Below, in pieces: positions 18,095-27,171 of a DNA stretch of 64,000 nucleotides. Made by a program: the position numbers and the translations under genes. A model generated the notes under the pieces. It worked only from the letters and a program-made list of their open reading frames with translations, was not told the origin of the DNA and ran no database searches. The DNA lies in the NCBI GenBank assembly GCA_038210495.1, contig JBBQWR010000002.1:120793-184792 (forward strand), written 5' to 3'. Source of the stretch: JBBQWR01 sp038210495. GTDB taxonomy: Bacteria; Planctomycetota; Planctomycetia; Pirellulales; DATAWG01. Positions within the stretch are counted from its first letter, which is position 1. Every line of letters begins with the position of its first letter.

Positions 18095-18700
18095 CTAGCC
18101 GGCGCGGCGCGAGCCGTCGCTATAGAGATAGGGATTGAGCGCCGGATCGTTGTACATTTTGAATTGGCGGTAAATTTTCAGCCGCTTGCGCCCCGCAAGC
18201 AGATCGGCGACAAGCTCTCTCAACGCCGACGCCAAGTCCTCGTGCTGGGCTCGCAGCACCGACAGCTTTTGTTGAGCCCGGGCCACATGCTCCGACCCGG
18301 CGTCTTGCCGCTCCGCCTGTTCTTCCATGTGGTAGACCCGCAGGGCCAGGATCGACAGGCGGTCGATCGCGCTGCCAGGCGTTTCCGAATTCCACCTTGC
18401 CTCGGGCTGAATGACCACGGCCCGCTCGGCAATCTCGCGCTTTAGAAAGTCATCGATGCGTTCGGTAGAGTCGTTTCGCTGCTGGTTATAGCCATCGATC
18501 GCCCGCTTGACCTCGGAAATCCGCCGGTCGCTGACCGTCGGACTCCGGGCGACGTCTTCTTCGTGCCAGAGCAAGAAATTAAACCGATGCTGCTCGCAAA
18601 CCAAATACGGCAGGTCGCGATAGGGATTGGAAATTTCTCCCGCATGCCACTGCTCGGTCATCAGCCGCTGCAGGGCCGTCACCTGATTGACATCGATCAT
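18095..18700 (-). CDS. DUF4254 domain protein
   Basis: 201 residues, all-helical prediction. The hallmark DUF4254 pattern LVCEQHRFNFLLWHEEDVAR and the downstream VKRAIDGYNQQRND are present. The family is often encoded near LPS and cell-envelope genes; here it lies 1.5 kb from lpxB on the same strand. The biochemical function is unknown. Confidence 0.8.
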   Translation of the reverse strand: MIDVNQVTALQRLMTEQWHAGEISNPYRDLPYLVCEQHRFNFLLWHEEDVARSPTVSDRRISEVKRAIDGYNQQRNDSTERIDDFLKREIAERAVVIQPEARWNSETPGSAIDRLSILALRVYHMEEQAERQDAGSEHVARAQQKLSVLRAQHEDLASALRELVADLLAGRKRLKIYRQFKMYNDPALNPYLYSDGSRRAG

Positions 18701-18834
18701 CCATGACTCCGCGTATCGAGGGGCTACAAGAGTCGGCGAATCCTTCTGCCAACGGACCGCGCGTCGAATTGGCCCGGCATTCTAGAAGCGGGCCCGGGCC
18801 GTCACAAGGGAAGATGGGTAAGTGGACCCGGCTC

Positions 18835-20913
18835 CTAGCCGCGCCACCAACCGTGGGTATGCGTCGCGTGCTGGGCGAACAGCGATGTCACGGCGGCGCT
18901 GGAAAGCGGCGTCGTCAAGCCGACCCAGGCTGAGGCGGCCGAGGCGCCGCTGGTGTTGGCGACAATGCGAAATTGGGTTGTCGAGCCCGCGGTCAGGCCG
19001 CTGATCGACACCGCCGTGGTGCTGCCATTCACCCAACCGAGCAGGACCGATTGGGAGCCGTTCCAATAGTAGACCGAGTAGCTCGTCGCGCCGGTCGTGG
19101 CGGTCCACGAAAGCGTGCCGGTCGTCGACGAGGTGGCTTTGGCGGTCAGGACGGGAGCCACGCCGCTGACGGGTGCGGTCGGAATGACGACGCTCACCCA
19201 GCCGCTCGAAGCGCTGGACGTGCCGTTGTAGGCCGTGACGTAAAAATACTTCGTGCCCGAGGTCTGACCTGGGATTGAGGCCGAGAATACGCCCGCGCCC
19301 ACGTTGCCGACCTGCACGGCCTGACTGCCGTTCCACTGGTAAATCAAATAACCGGTCGCGCCGCTGACGGCCGACCACGAGACTTGTGCCGCAGTCGGCG
19401 AACTGGCGGTCGCGGTGACGCTGGGCGCCGTAACCGTCACCGCCGGAGTGAGTGTCGTGGCGCTCATCCAGCCCGTGGTCGCGACGCCGGCCGAGTTAAC
19501 GGCCGATACCTCGAACGAATATCGCGTGCCGAACGCCAGACCAGTGGCGCTGTACGACGACGCGCCGGCGGCCGCCGTCCCGATCAACTGGGCCGACCCG
19601 TTGACTAGCTCGTAGACGCTGTAGCTCGTGGCGCCGCTGACCGATGACCAACTGAGATTGATTTGCGACGTCGACGCAGCCGTGGCCGTGAAATTGGTTG
19701 GGATGGTCGGCGCTGTCGTCGTTCCGGTCGTGCCGCCGGTCGATCCGTAAGCGGCCAGATAGGGAATTAATTTGTTCGCGACCGGGCTGCCCAGGCCGGT
19801 GGCCAGATCGTAGCCGACGCCCGCCGTCTGAAACTGAGTGCTGCCGCTGGTGATATCGCGAAAATCGGCGGTGGGCGCCGCGAACAGCGCGGCCGCGGTT
19901 TGCGAATTGTTCAACGTGCTCAGGCCACCGAGAGCGCGGCCTTCGTCGGCGATCGCCACGAGGGCAGCCCATTGCGGCGATCCGGCGCTCGTGCCGCCAA
20001 TCGACACCCAGCCGCCGTCGCCATATGTGTCGAGGACTGCCATGCCGATCCCGGCGTTGTACGATACGTCGGGCGATTTGCGTCCGACAAATTCGACACT
20101 CACGCCGCCGCCGCCACTCCAGGTGACACCGCCACTCGTGGTCGGCGTCCAGGCCGTTTCGTTTGCAATCGCGCCGCTTGAGGTCAGATACAAATCGGTC
20201 CCGCCAACCGACAACACGTTCGGCGAAGTGGAGGGAAAGCTCGCATGGCCCGTGTCGCCGGACGACGCAACGAATGTGATTCCCTGATGACCGGCCGGGG
20301 TCACCAGATAAGTGGCGCTCATCTGCTTGTCCCACGATGCGTTAGAGGCCGTGTCGTCGCTGCCCCAACTCATGGAGACGACCGACACGCTGGCCAGATT
20401 GCGGGCGTAGTTCACCGCGGCGAATAGATCGTTGTCCGAAGCGCTATTGGCTTCGACGAGCACGATGTTCGCGGCGGGGGCGATCGCGTGGGCCCATTCG
20501 ACATCCAGGGCGATTTCGCCGGCCCAGCCCTGATCGGCGGAGGGAAGCGACGTGCCGCCATTTTGATTGACGACCTTGAAGCTAGCCGGCGCGGCGATGC
20601 CATATGCGGCGTCGAACGCGGCCAAGTCCGAGGCGATCGTCGGATCGCTATAGGCGTCGATAATCGCGATCGTCTGGCCGCGACCATCGGCGGCCGTCGA
20701 GCCGAACGCCGTGCTCGTGAACCCATAGGCGCCGCGAATTTGCGCGGGAGTGTACCCGCTGCTGGTCGAGCCGGAGAACGGCAAAAAAACGTGATTGGGT
20801 TTGAAGACGCTGGTGGCCGAGAGCATTTGACGAGGCTCAAGACCTTCGATTTGCAGACGACGCGATAGGAGACGAGATTTTGCCGACTTGAGCGAAGCAC
20901 TCTTCCGCCGCAT
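18835..20913 (-). CDS. Secreted sedolisin (S53) serine-carboxyl protease with Fn3 domains
   Basis: 692 residues from the ATG at 20913 (RBS AAGGGA nine bases upstream). N-terminus: basic stretch then LQIEGLEPRQMLSAT, the planctomycete LEPR-type export signature. Catalytic domain about residues 50-380: acidic pair region GEIALDVEWAHAIAP, oxyanion Asp in ASSGDTGHASFP, and nucleophile in GGTSAGSPQWAAL. There is no long activation pro-peptide, unlike fungal tripeptidyl-peptidases. Residues about 410-690 form three fibronectin type III-like repeats (SVSGATSYSVYE, AVSGATGYLIYQ, ATTGATSYSVYY). Probably an extracellular protein-degrading enzyme. Confidence 0.9.
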   Translation of the reverse strand: MRRKSASLKSAKSRLLSRRLQIEGLEPRQMLSATSVFKPNHVFLPFSGSTSSGYTPAQIRGAYGFTSTAFGSTAADGRGQTIAIIDAYSDPTIASDLAAFDAAYGIAAPASFKVVNQNGGTSLPSADQGWAGEIALDVEWAHAIAPAANIVLVEANSASDNDLFAAVNYARNLASVSVVSMSWGSDDTASNASWDKQMSATYLVTPAGHQGITFVASSGDTGHASFPSTSPNVLSVGGTDLYLTSSGAIANETAWTPTTSGGVTWSGGGGVSVEFVGRKSPDVSYNAGIGMAVLDTYGDGGWVSIGGTSAGSPQWAALVAIADEGRALGGLSTLNNSQTAAALFAAPTADFRDITSGSTQFQTAGVGYDLATGLGSPVANKLIPYLAAYGSTGGTTGTTTAPTIPTNFTATAASTSQINLSWSSVSGATSYSVYELVNGSAQLIGTAAAGASSYSATGLAFGTRYSFEVSAVNSAGVATTGWMSATTLTPAVTVTAPSVTATASSPTAAQVSWSAVSGATGYLIYQWNGSQAVQVGNVGAGVFSASIPGQTSGTKYFYVTAYNGTSSASSGWVSVVIPTAPVSGVAPVLTAKATSSTTGTLSWTATTGATSYSVYYWNGSQSVLLGWVNGSTTAVSISGLTAGSTTQFRIVANTSGASAASAWVGLTTPLSSAAVTSLFAQHATHTHGWWRG

Positions 20914-21338
20914 GAATGAATATCCCTTGCGGGATCCTCGGTGAGACGTTGAAACGTGGCGATCCAATCGGCCTGACCGGCTTGAGATGCGATTGGAGTT
21001 ACACGGCCCCGTGTGTACCGTCGATTATCGGGGGCAAAAATCAGAGGGCAATAGGAATGGGCGGATTTTTTTTGTGTGAGCGTGAGATTGAAGTTTCTCG
21101 GAGTGCAAGTATGTACGCATGCTGGCCGTCGATTGTTCTATATAGACAGTCAAGAAAAGCAGTGGAAAGGGCTCCGTTTGAGCGATGTGCCCTGCAATTC
21201 TGACGTTGGATCGAGGACAGGCGGCTTACGCCCCCCGCTCGCCAGGGGGACGGATAGCTTGGCCCGTTCGACGGTTTGCGGCATAATCTGCTTGCCCCCT
21301 CGCTTCACGATCCACCCTCCACGCCCCACGCTTCTCCC
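20914..21338. other. Divergent promoter region between sedolisin and LarA-like genes
   Basis: 425 bases with no gene seen, less GC-rich than average. It contains a T8 tract near 21066 and dispersed repeat copy 4 at 21212-21243. Both divergent genes must be transcribed from here. Confidence 0.4.
21212..21243 (-). repeat. Dispersed repeat, copy 4 of 4
   Basis: Inverted copy of the 5562-5596 element (CGAGGACAGG, GCTTACGC, CCCCCCGCTCGCC). Confidence 0.65.
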
Positions 21339-22649
21339 ATGCCTTGGATTGCTCATCGCGCCGCTGAAATCAATTGGGATCGTCTCGAAGTCTTGATGCG
21401 CGAAACGGTTACGCTCGCCAAGCAAAAGCTCTCGGCAAAGCCGCGCCGCGTGTTGCTCTTGCCGCCCGACATCACGCGGATGCACTCGGGGTCCGGCCGG
21501 CTAACGGAGATGCTCTATAATTTGCTGGCGCCCGAGGCCGATGTGCATGTGATTCCCACGCTCGGGCAGCACGTGCCGCACACGCCGGCCGAAAACCGGC
21601 AGATGTTCGGTGTCATCCCGAACGAAAAGATCCATGCCCACGATTGGCGCGGGGGCTGCGTGCCCGTGGGCGAAATTCCCGCTCGAATGGTCGATCAAGC
21701 TAGCGACGGGCTGGCCGATTGGGCCTTGCCCGTATCGCTCAACCGGATGCTGATGGAAGAGCCTTGGGATCTGGTCATCAACATCGGACACGTCGTGCCG
21801 CACGAGGTGCTTGGTTTCGCCAACCACAACAAGAATTATTTCATCGGCCTGGGGGGCAAGGATTTGATCTGTGCCACCCATATGATGGCGGCCGCCTGCG
21901 GAATCGAAAATAATTTGGGCAATCTGGTCACGCCCGTTCGATCTTGCTTCAACTGGGCCGAAGATCAGATGCTCGGCCGGCTTCCCGACTTGTACGTGCA
22001 GGTGGTTCTCGCGCGGAACGAGAGTGGACACTTGGTTCACACCGGCTGCTATGTCGGAGACGATCTGGAAACGTATCTGGCTGCCGCCCGGCAATCGCGC
22101 GAGCAGAACATCACGCTCTTGGACGAGCCCATCGACAAGATCGTGTGCGTCATGCAAGGAGACGAATTCTTTAGCACTTGGGTCGCCAACAAAGCGATCT
22201 ATCGGACGCGAATGGCGCTCGCCGATGGCGGTGAGCTAATCGTGATCGCGCCCGGGCTCAAACGATTCGGCGAACAGACGGACGTCGATGCGTTAATACG
22301 CAAGTACGGCTATGTCGGCGTCGAGCGCGTGATGAGTCAGTACCGCGATCAGCCGGACATGCAGGACCTAGCCCATGCCACGGCCCATTTGATTCATGGC
22401 AGCAGCGAGGGGCGATTCAAAATCACCTACGCTCCCGGCCATCTGTCAAAGGCGGACATCGAAACGGTGAACTTCCGACATGCCGACATCCAAGCGACGA
22501 TCGATCGCTATCAACCGGCCGGGCGGCGAGAAGGTTGGAACACGACCGCCGATGGCGAGCGATTTTATTTTATCCCCACGCCGTCCGCCGGATTGTGGGC
22601 AACAAAAGAAAAGCTCTACAACCGGGCGAGCGGGTTTGGCGAAAGTTGA
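21339..22649 (+). CDS. Lactate racemase (LarA) family protein
   Basis: 436 residues, DUF2088/LarA family; true LarA uses a nickel-pincer nucleotide. Recognisable parts: RVLLLPPDITRMHSG, HVIPTLGQHVPHT (His cluster), INIGHVVPHEVLG, FANHNKNYFIGLGGKDLI, and LADGGELIVIAPG. The ATG at 21339 begins MPWIAHRAAEINW; an upstream frame exists but is not conserved-looking. No larB, larC or larE is seen in this window, so cofactor synthesis would have to be encoded elsewhere. The substrate may be another 2-hydroxy acid. Confidence 0.85.
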   Translation: MPWIAHRAAEINWDRLEVLMRETVTLAKQKLSAKPRRVLLLPPDITRMHSGSGRLTEMLYNLLAPEADVHVIPTLGQHVPHTPAENRQMFGVIPNEKIHAHDWRGGCVPVGEIPARMVDQASDGLADWALPVSLNRMLMEEPWDLVINIGHVVPHEVLGFANHNKNYFIGLGGKDLICATHMMAAACGIENNLGNLVTPVRSCFNWAEDQMLGRLPDLYVQVVLARNESGHLVHTGCYVGDDLETYLAAARQSREQNITLLDEPIDKIVCVMQGDEFFSTWVANKAIYRTRMALADGGELIVIAPGLKRFGEQTDVDALIRKYGYVGVERVMSQYRDQPDMQDLAHATAHLIHGSSEGRFKITYAPGHLSKADIETVNFRHADIQATIDRYQPAGRREGWNTTADGERFYFIPTPSAGLWATKEKLYNRASGFGES

Positions 22650-22712
22650 TTCGCAGGCCGGTCCCCGTTTGAGCAAGTGGCCGAAGCTGGAGCCGCCCTG
22701 GAGGCGCGCTCG

Positions 22713-24161
22713 ATGAGCGTCAGGGAACAAGGCATGGCATTTCGCTGGAATCCACGAGAGCATTTGCTGCTGGGACTCTATGTGCTGAAATGGCTGGCGA
22801 TCGCCGGTCCGCTGGGCGTCGCGATCGGGTCGGCCGTGGCGATCTTCTTATGGGCCCTGGATAAGGCTACGACGACGCGGTGGGAGCAGCCGTGGTTGCT
22901 GTACTTTTTACCGCTGGCCGGGTTGGCTATCGGGCTTTTGTATCGGCTCGTCGGCCGCTCGGTCGAAGGGGGCAACAACCTGATCGTGGAACAGATCCAT
23001 GAGCCGGGGGGCGGGGTGCCCGCGCGCATGGCGCCGATGGTGCTCGTCGGAACGATCGTGACGCATCTGTTTGGCGGTTCGGCCGGCCGCGAAGGCACGG
23101 CCGTGCAAATGGGCGGAAGCATGGCGAGCACGATTGGCCGCTGGCTGAAGCTTAGCCAGCGGGATACTCGGGTCTTGCTCATGGCCGGGGTCGCGGCGGG
23201 ATTTGGGGCCGTGTTCGGCACGCCGTTGACCGGCGCCGTTTTCGCATTGGAAGTGCTGGCGATCGGCCGACTGACCTATGAATCGCTCGCGCCATGTCTC
23301 ATCGCCGGCATCGTCGGAGATTGGACGACTGGCGCCTGGGGCATCAAGCACTCGCAATACCATATCACGGGGATCGCGCAGGCGGGACTGATCGAAACGG
23401 CGCCCGCGCTGAATGGCGTGTTGGTTGTCCAAGTGATGATTGCCGCCGCCGCGTTCGGATTGGCAAGCGTGCTCTTTGCCGAGCTGGTCCATTCGCTCCA
23501 GCGGATCTTTCAACGGCTGATGCCGTGGCCAGCGATCCGCCCGGCCTTTGGTGGGGCGATTGTGGTCGCGCTCGTGTTTTGGCTCGGCACGACCGACTAC
23601 TTGGGCCTCGGCGTAACGGCTGACCCACGCCATCCAGGCGCGGTGACGATCCAATCGTGCTTCTCATCCGGCGGCGCGAACGATTGGAGTTGGTGGTGGA
23701 AGATTTTGTTTACGGCGGTCACGGTCGGCAGCGGCTTCAAAGGGGGCGAGGTGACGCCGTTGTTTTTCATTGGGGCGGCGCTGGGTAACACGCTGGCGCG
23801 AATCTTGGGGGCGCCCGTCGACTTGTTCGCCGGCTTGGGATTCGTCGCCGTGTTCGCCGGCGCCACCAACACGCCGCTCGCCTGCACGATCATGGGAATC
23901 GAACTGTTCGCGCCCGGCGGCGCGGGCGCTGGCAGCTTTGTCGTCTATCTGTCGATCGCTTGCTTCTTGTCGTACTTGCTCAGCGGTCATTCGGGCATCT
24001 ATCTTTCGCAGCGCATCGGCACGCCTAAACTTGACAATAGCCTGCTGCCCCCCGATGCTTCGCTACGCACGGCGCGCCTGCGACAACCGATATTCGGCGG
24101 CCGGAGCAGCGGTTCCAAGATCGATGACCAACCGGAGGAATCCGACCCGTCATCGAGTTAA
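22713..24161 (+). CDS. CLC-family antiporter, fluoride-type signatures
   Basis: 482 residues, about ten or more transmembrane helices. CLC motifs are altered in the way described for CLC-F fluoride/proton antiporters: the usual GSGIP anion-site loop reads GGNNLIVEQIHEP (Asn in the loop), the gating glutamate lies in SAGREGTAVQMGG, and the GxFxP region reads GSGFKGGEVTPLF. ATG at 22713 has GGAGG eight bases upstream; another ATG at 22734 is possible. No fluoride riboswitch was recognised in the 63-base spacer. Likely role: fluoride export; chloride transport is the alternative. Confidence 0.82.
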   Translation: MSVREQGMAFRWNPREHLLLGLYVLKWLAIAGPLGVAIGSAVAIFLWALDKATTTRWEQPWLLYFLPLAGLAIGLLYRLVGRSVEGGNNLIVEQIHEPGGGVPARMAPMVLVGTIVTHLFGGSAGREGTAVQMGGSMASTIGRWLKLSQRDTRVLLMAGVAAGFGAVFGTPLTGAVFALEVLAIGRLTYESLAPCLIAGIVGDWTTGAWGIKHSQYHITGIAQAGLIETAPALNGVLVVQVMIAAAAFGLASVLFAELVHSLQRIFQRLMPWPAIRPAFGGAIVVALVFWLGTTDYLGLGVTADPRHPGAVTIQSCFSSGGANDWSWWWKILFTAVTVGSGFKGGEVTPLFFIGAALGNTLARILGAPVDLFAGLGFVAVFAGATNTPLACTIMGIELFAPGGAGAGSFVVYLSIACFLSYLLSGHSGIYLSQRIGTPKLDNSLLPPDASLRTARLRQPIFGGRSSGSKIDDQPEESDPSSS

Positions 24162-24197
24162 CCGATTTGCATTCGAGTTGAGTGGGCATTCAAAACC

Positions 24198-24268
24198 GCC
24201 GAGGACTGTCCCCATTTTGCGTAGTCCGCGGAGCAAAACTGGGGACTGTCCCCTTCTCCGAGGCGGTT
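24198..24268. repeat. Short dispersed repeat (GGACTGTCCCC type)
   Basis: Two GACTGTCCCC words within 60 bp, flanked by complementary CCGAGG/GCGG-rich ends, in the spacer between the CLC and MFS genes. Related words occur near 9917 and 34155. Confidence 0.5.
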
Positions 24269-24322
24269 TTGCGAGGACTTCTAAAACATTCGCGAAACGC
24301 GATTGAACCAGCAGGTTTTTGG

Positions 24323-25579
24323 ATGAACTCCGATCCGCTTGAAAACGATCCGGTTGTCGAAAACGCGCCAATCGTCCGAACAAAGCAAACGTGGATCAAT
24401 TCCACCGTCCTGGGCATCGGAATGGCGAGCCTGTTTTCTGATGTGGGTCATGAGATGGCGACGGCCGCAATGCCGGCCCTGTTGGCATTGCTCCACGCGT
24501 CGCCCGCTCTGCTGGGGCTGATCGAAGGCTTGGCCGATGGTCTATCGAGTTTTGCAAAACTGTTCTCCGGGCTGTATAGCGATCGGTTGCGACGGCGGAA
24601 GCCGCTGGCCGTCGTCGGCTACGTCATGACCGCCTCGGGAATGGCAAGCTTCTTTTTTGCGTCGCAGTGGTGGCATGTGTTGCTGGGCCGCGTCGGCGGC
24701 TGGTTGGGCCGCGGCGTGCGAACGCCCGTGCGAAATGTGTTGCTCACCGAAGCCACGACACCGGAAACGTATGGCCGCGCGTTTGGATTGGAACGGGCGA
24801 TGGATAGCGCCGGCGCGATTGTCGGTCCCTTGATCTCGTTGGCCATCGTCGCCGCGTTCGGTTTTCATAGTTTTCATAATGCCTTGTTCCTCTGGACACT
24901 GATCCCCGGGTTGTTGGCGGCGTTATGCATCGTCTTTCTCGTCAAGGAACGGCCGCATGTTCCGCAGCCGGAGTCGAAGCTGTGGACGAGCGTCGGTTCG
25001 TTGCCGCCCGTTTTCAAGCGATACCTGATCGGTGTCGGCGTGGCCGGCGTGGGCGATTTCTCGAATACGCTCCTGATTTTTTGGGCGACGCTGGCCTGGG
25101 TTCCTCGGTTCGGACCGGACGATGCGGCCAAGCTGGCGATGCTCTTCTATGTGGGCTACAACGTCGTCTACACGGTCTCTTGCTTCGTGAGTGGCGTTCT
25201 CGCCGACCACTATCCCAAGCACTGGGTCTTGGCGATCGGTTACTCGCTGGCCGTGATTCCCGCAGCCGCGCTAATTTGGCCGGGCGACTCGATCGCAAAA
25301 TTCGCGATCGTGTTCGGCTTTTCCGGCGTTTACATGGGAGTTTGGGAGACGTTGGAAAAGTCGACCGCCGCCACGATGTTGCCAGCGCAGACCCGCGGCG
25401 TGGGCTTCGGAGTGTTGGCGTCGGTCAACGGCATCGGCGATCTGATATCGAGCGCCTTGGTGGGTCTACTGTGGGCCGTCTCGCCGCCGGCCGCCATGTC
25501 GCTGGTCATCATCACGACCGTGACGGGAGCCGCGATTATTGCCTGGACGGGAGAAGTCGCAAAAGCCGGATCGAAGTAG
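24323..25579 (+). CDS. Major facilitator superfamily transporter
   Basis: 418 residues, about 11-12 hydrophobic helices. MFS landmark loops: GLYSDRLRRRKPLAVVGY (motif A between helices 2 and 3) and GRGVRTPVRNVLLTEAT. ATG at 24323 follows AGGTTTTTGG. It is most like the group of uncharacterised planctomycete/proteobacterial MFS proteins with a GRG(V/I)RTP motif. Substrate unknown. Confidence 0.85.
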   Translation: MNSDPLENDPVVENAPIVRTKQTWINSTVLGIGMASLFSDVGHEMATAAMPALLALLHASPALLGLIEGLADGLSSFAKLFSGLYSDRLRRRKPLAVVGYVMTASGMASFFFASQWWHVLLGRVGGWLGRGVRTPVRNVLLTEATTPETYGRAFGLERAMDSAGAIVGPLISLAIVAAFGFHSFHNALFLWTLIPGLLAALCIVFLVKERPHVPQPESKLWTSVGSLPPVFKRYLIGVGVAGVGDFSNTLLIFWATLAWVPRFGPDDAAKLAMLFYVGYNVVYTVSCFVSGVLADHYPKHWVLAIGYSLAVIPAAALIWPGDSIAKFAIVFGFSGVYMGVWETLEKSTAATMLPAQTRGVGFGVLASVNGIGDLISSALVGLLWAVSPPAAMSLVIITTVTGAAIIAWTGEVAKAGSK

Positions 25580-25618
25580 ATTGTCTCTCCCCCAGGTTGC
25601 TCGCGAAAGAAGCAAACC

Positions 25619-26857
25619 GTGCATTTCATCTGCTCGACATTCGGAAGCGCTGGGGACGTGTTCCCGATGCTGGGGCTGGCGGTTGAACTACGCCGCCGGG
25701 GGCACGACGTCACGTTCGCGACCAGCGATCACTTCGAAAAGACCATTCAAGAATGCGGCCTGCCGTTTGAGTCCCTGGGCACGAAGGAAGATTTTGCCGC
25801 CGCGATCGCTAATCCCGACTTGTGGCATCCGAGGCGCGCCTTTCGCCATATATTCAACAGCTTCTGGCCGGCGCTTCGGCAGCAATATCAGATTCACGCC
25901 GACCGTGCGAGCCGCGAAACGATCGGGATCACCAATTGCTTTGGTTTTGGCGCCCTGACGGCGCAGGACAAACTGGGAATCCGGGTTATCACCGTGCATT
26001 TGCAACCGGCCGTGATCTGGAGCGACCACGAGCCACCCAAATTCGCTGGTCTAGTCGGCCCGCGGTGGCTGAAGAGTTGGGTCTATCGACTCGGCGAGCG
26101 ATTGGCGATCGATCCGATTGTTTGCCCGTTGCTCAACAACTGGCGCGCGGAGCTCAACTTGCCGCCGGTGAAGAAGATCACCCGCTGGTGGAATTCGCCC
26201 TATGGCGTGCTCTGCTTGTTCCCCGATTGGTTCGCGCCGCCGCAGCCGGATTGGCCCACGCCGCTAATGCAGGCTGACTTTCCGCTCTGGAATCACCGCT
26301 CGGGCGAGCCATTGGCCGGCGATGTCGAAGCGTTTCTCCAAGCGGGAACGCCGCCAATCGTGTTCACTCCCGGTTCGACCAACGTGCATGGCGAGGCATT
26401 CTTCGCCGCCGCCGTGGAAGCGTGCCGGCTGCTCAATCGCCGCGGCATTCTGCTCACGCAGTTCGCCGATCAAATCCCACGCAATCTTCCCGGCACGGTC
26501 GCCCATTTTCGTTACGTCCCACTCGACAATCTGCTGCCGCGCACAGCGGCTTTCGTCCATCACGGCGGAGTCGGATCCACTTCGCAAGCCATGCTCGCCG
26601 GCATCCCGCAAATCGTCATGCCGCTCGCTCACGACCAATTCGACAACGCCGCCAGAATCATCCGTCTCGGCATCGGCGGCTCGCTCCCGCCAAGGAAATT
26701 CACCGGAGGGCGCTTGGCGGAAAAGCTTGATCAACTCCTCTCGTCGCCGACCATCGCCTCAAACTGCCGCGACATCGCTCAGCGTCTGGCTGCTCGCAAT
26801 GGCCTTTCCCTCGCAGACGACGCCATCGAGGATCGAATCGATCGACAGAGCAATTAA
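25619..26857 (+). CDS. GT1/GT28-type UDP-glycosyltransferase
   Basis: 412 residues, GT-B fold resembling macrolide/sterol glycosyltransferases. N-terminal MHFICSTFGSAGDVFPML (Gly-rich loop) and C-terminal donor-site motif FVHHGGVGSTSQAMLAGIPQIVMPLAHDQFDNA. GTG start 39 bases after the MFS stop, so the two may be co-transcribed (transport plus glycosylation of a small molecule, inference). No membrane segments. Acceptor unknown. Confidence 0.88.
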   Translation: MHFICSTFGSAGDVFPMLGLAVELRRRGHDVTFATSDHFEKTIQECGLPFESLGTKEDFAAAIANPDLWHPRRAFRHIFNSFWPALRQQYQIHADRASRETIGITNCFGFGALTAQDKLGIRVITVHLQPAVIWSDHEPPKFAGLVGPRWLKSWVYRLGERLAIDPIVCPLLNNWRAELNLPPVKKITRWWNSPYGVLCLFPDWFAPPQPDWPTPLMQADFPLWNHRSGEPLAGDVEAFLQAGTPPIVFTPGSTNVHGEAFFAAAVEACRLLNRRGILLTQFADQIPRNLPGTVAHFRYVPLDNLLPRTAAFVHHGGVGSTSQAMLAGIPQIVMPLAHDQFDNAARIIRLGIGGSLPPRKFTGGRLAEKLDQLLSSPTIASNCRDIAQRLAARNGLSLADDAIEDRIDRQSN

Positions 26858-26961
26858 AAAATGTCTGGGTGAGCGCCCGGGGTTTTAAATGGCTTTTCCC
26901 CTCAACGCCAGACTGAGATATTGACTTGACTTCGCGATCCAAGCCCGTCAATTTTAGTCGT

Positions 26962-27171
26962 ATGGACGCAGATTTTTGGGACCAAATCGAACGCTCGCGG
27001 ACGATGACCGGCTCCGAGCGAATCACAGAGAGCTTGCGTCTCTTCGATGAAGCTGCCAGCCGAGCCCTAGTTGGAATCAAAAGCGAATTTCCGAACATTA
27101 GCGATGAGGACGCGCGGCGCATTAGGCGGCAGCGATACGATTTGATTCGGCGAATCGAGTCGCTACCATGA
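26962..27171 (+). CDS. Small protein paired with a nucleotidyltransferase, possible antitoxin
   Basis: 69 residues (MDADFWDQIERSRTMTG...), highly charged and predicted helical, with Arg-rich C-terminal RRIRRQRYDLIRRI. Its stop overlaps the next start as ATGA. The layout of a short charged protein immediately before and overlapping a minimal nucleotidyltransferase resembles MNT/AbiE-type pairs. No family recognised by motif, so the antitoxin role is inference. Confidence 0.65.
   Translation: MDADFWDQIERSRTMTGSERITESLRLFDEAASRALVGIKSEFPNISDEDARRIRRQRYDLIRRIESLP

Noticed and set aside
18835..19600. Plus-strand frames inside the sedolisin gene
   Set aside because: They are antisense to Fn3 repeats and have no recognisable content.
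22650..22712. Fluoride riboswitch upstream of the CLC gene
   Set aside because: The spacer is 63 bases and lacks the conserved crcB-motif core pieces that I looked for.
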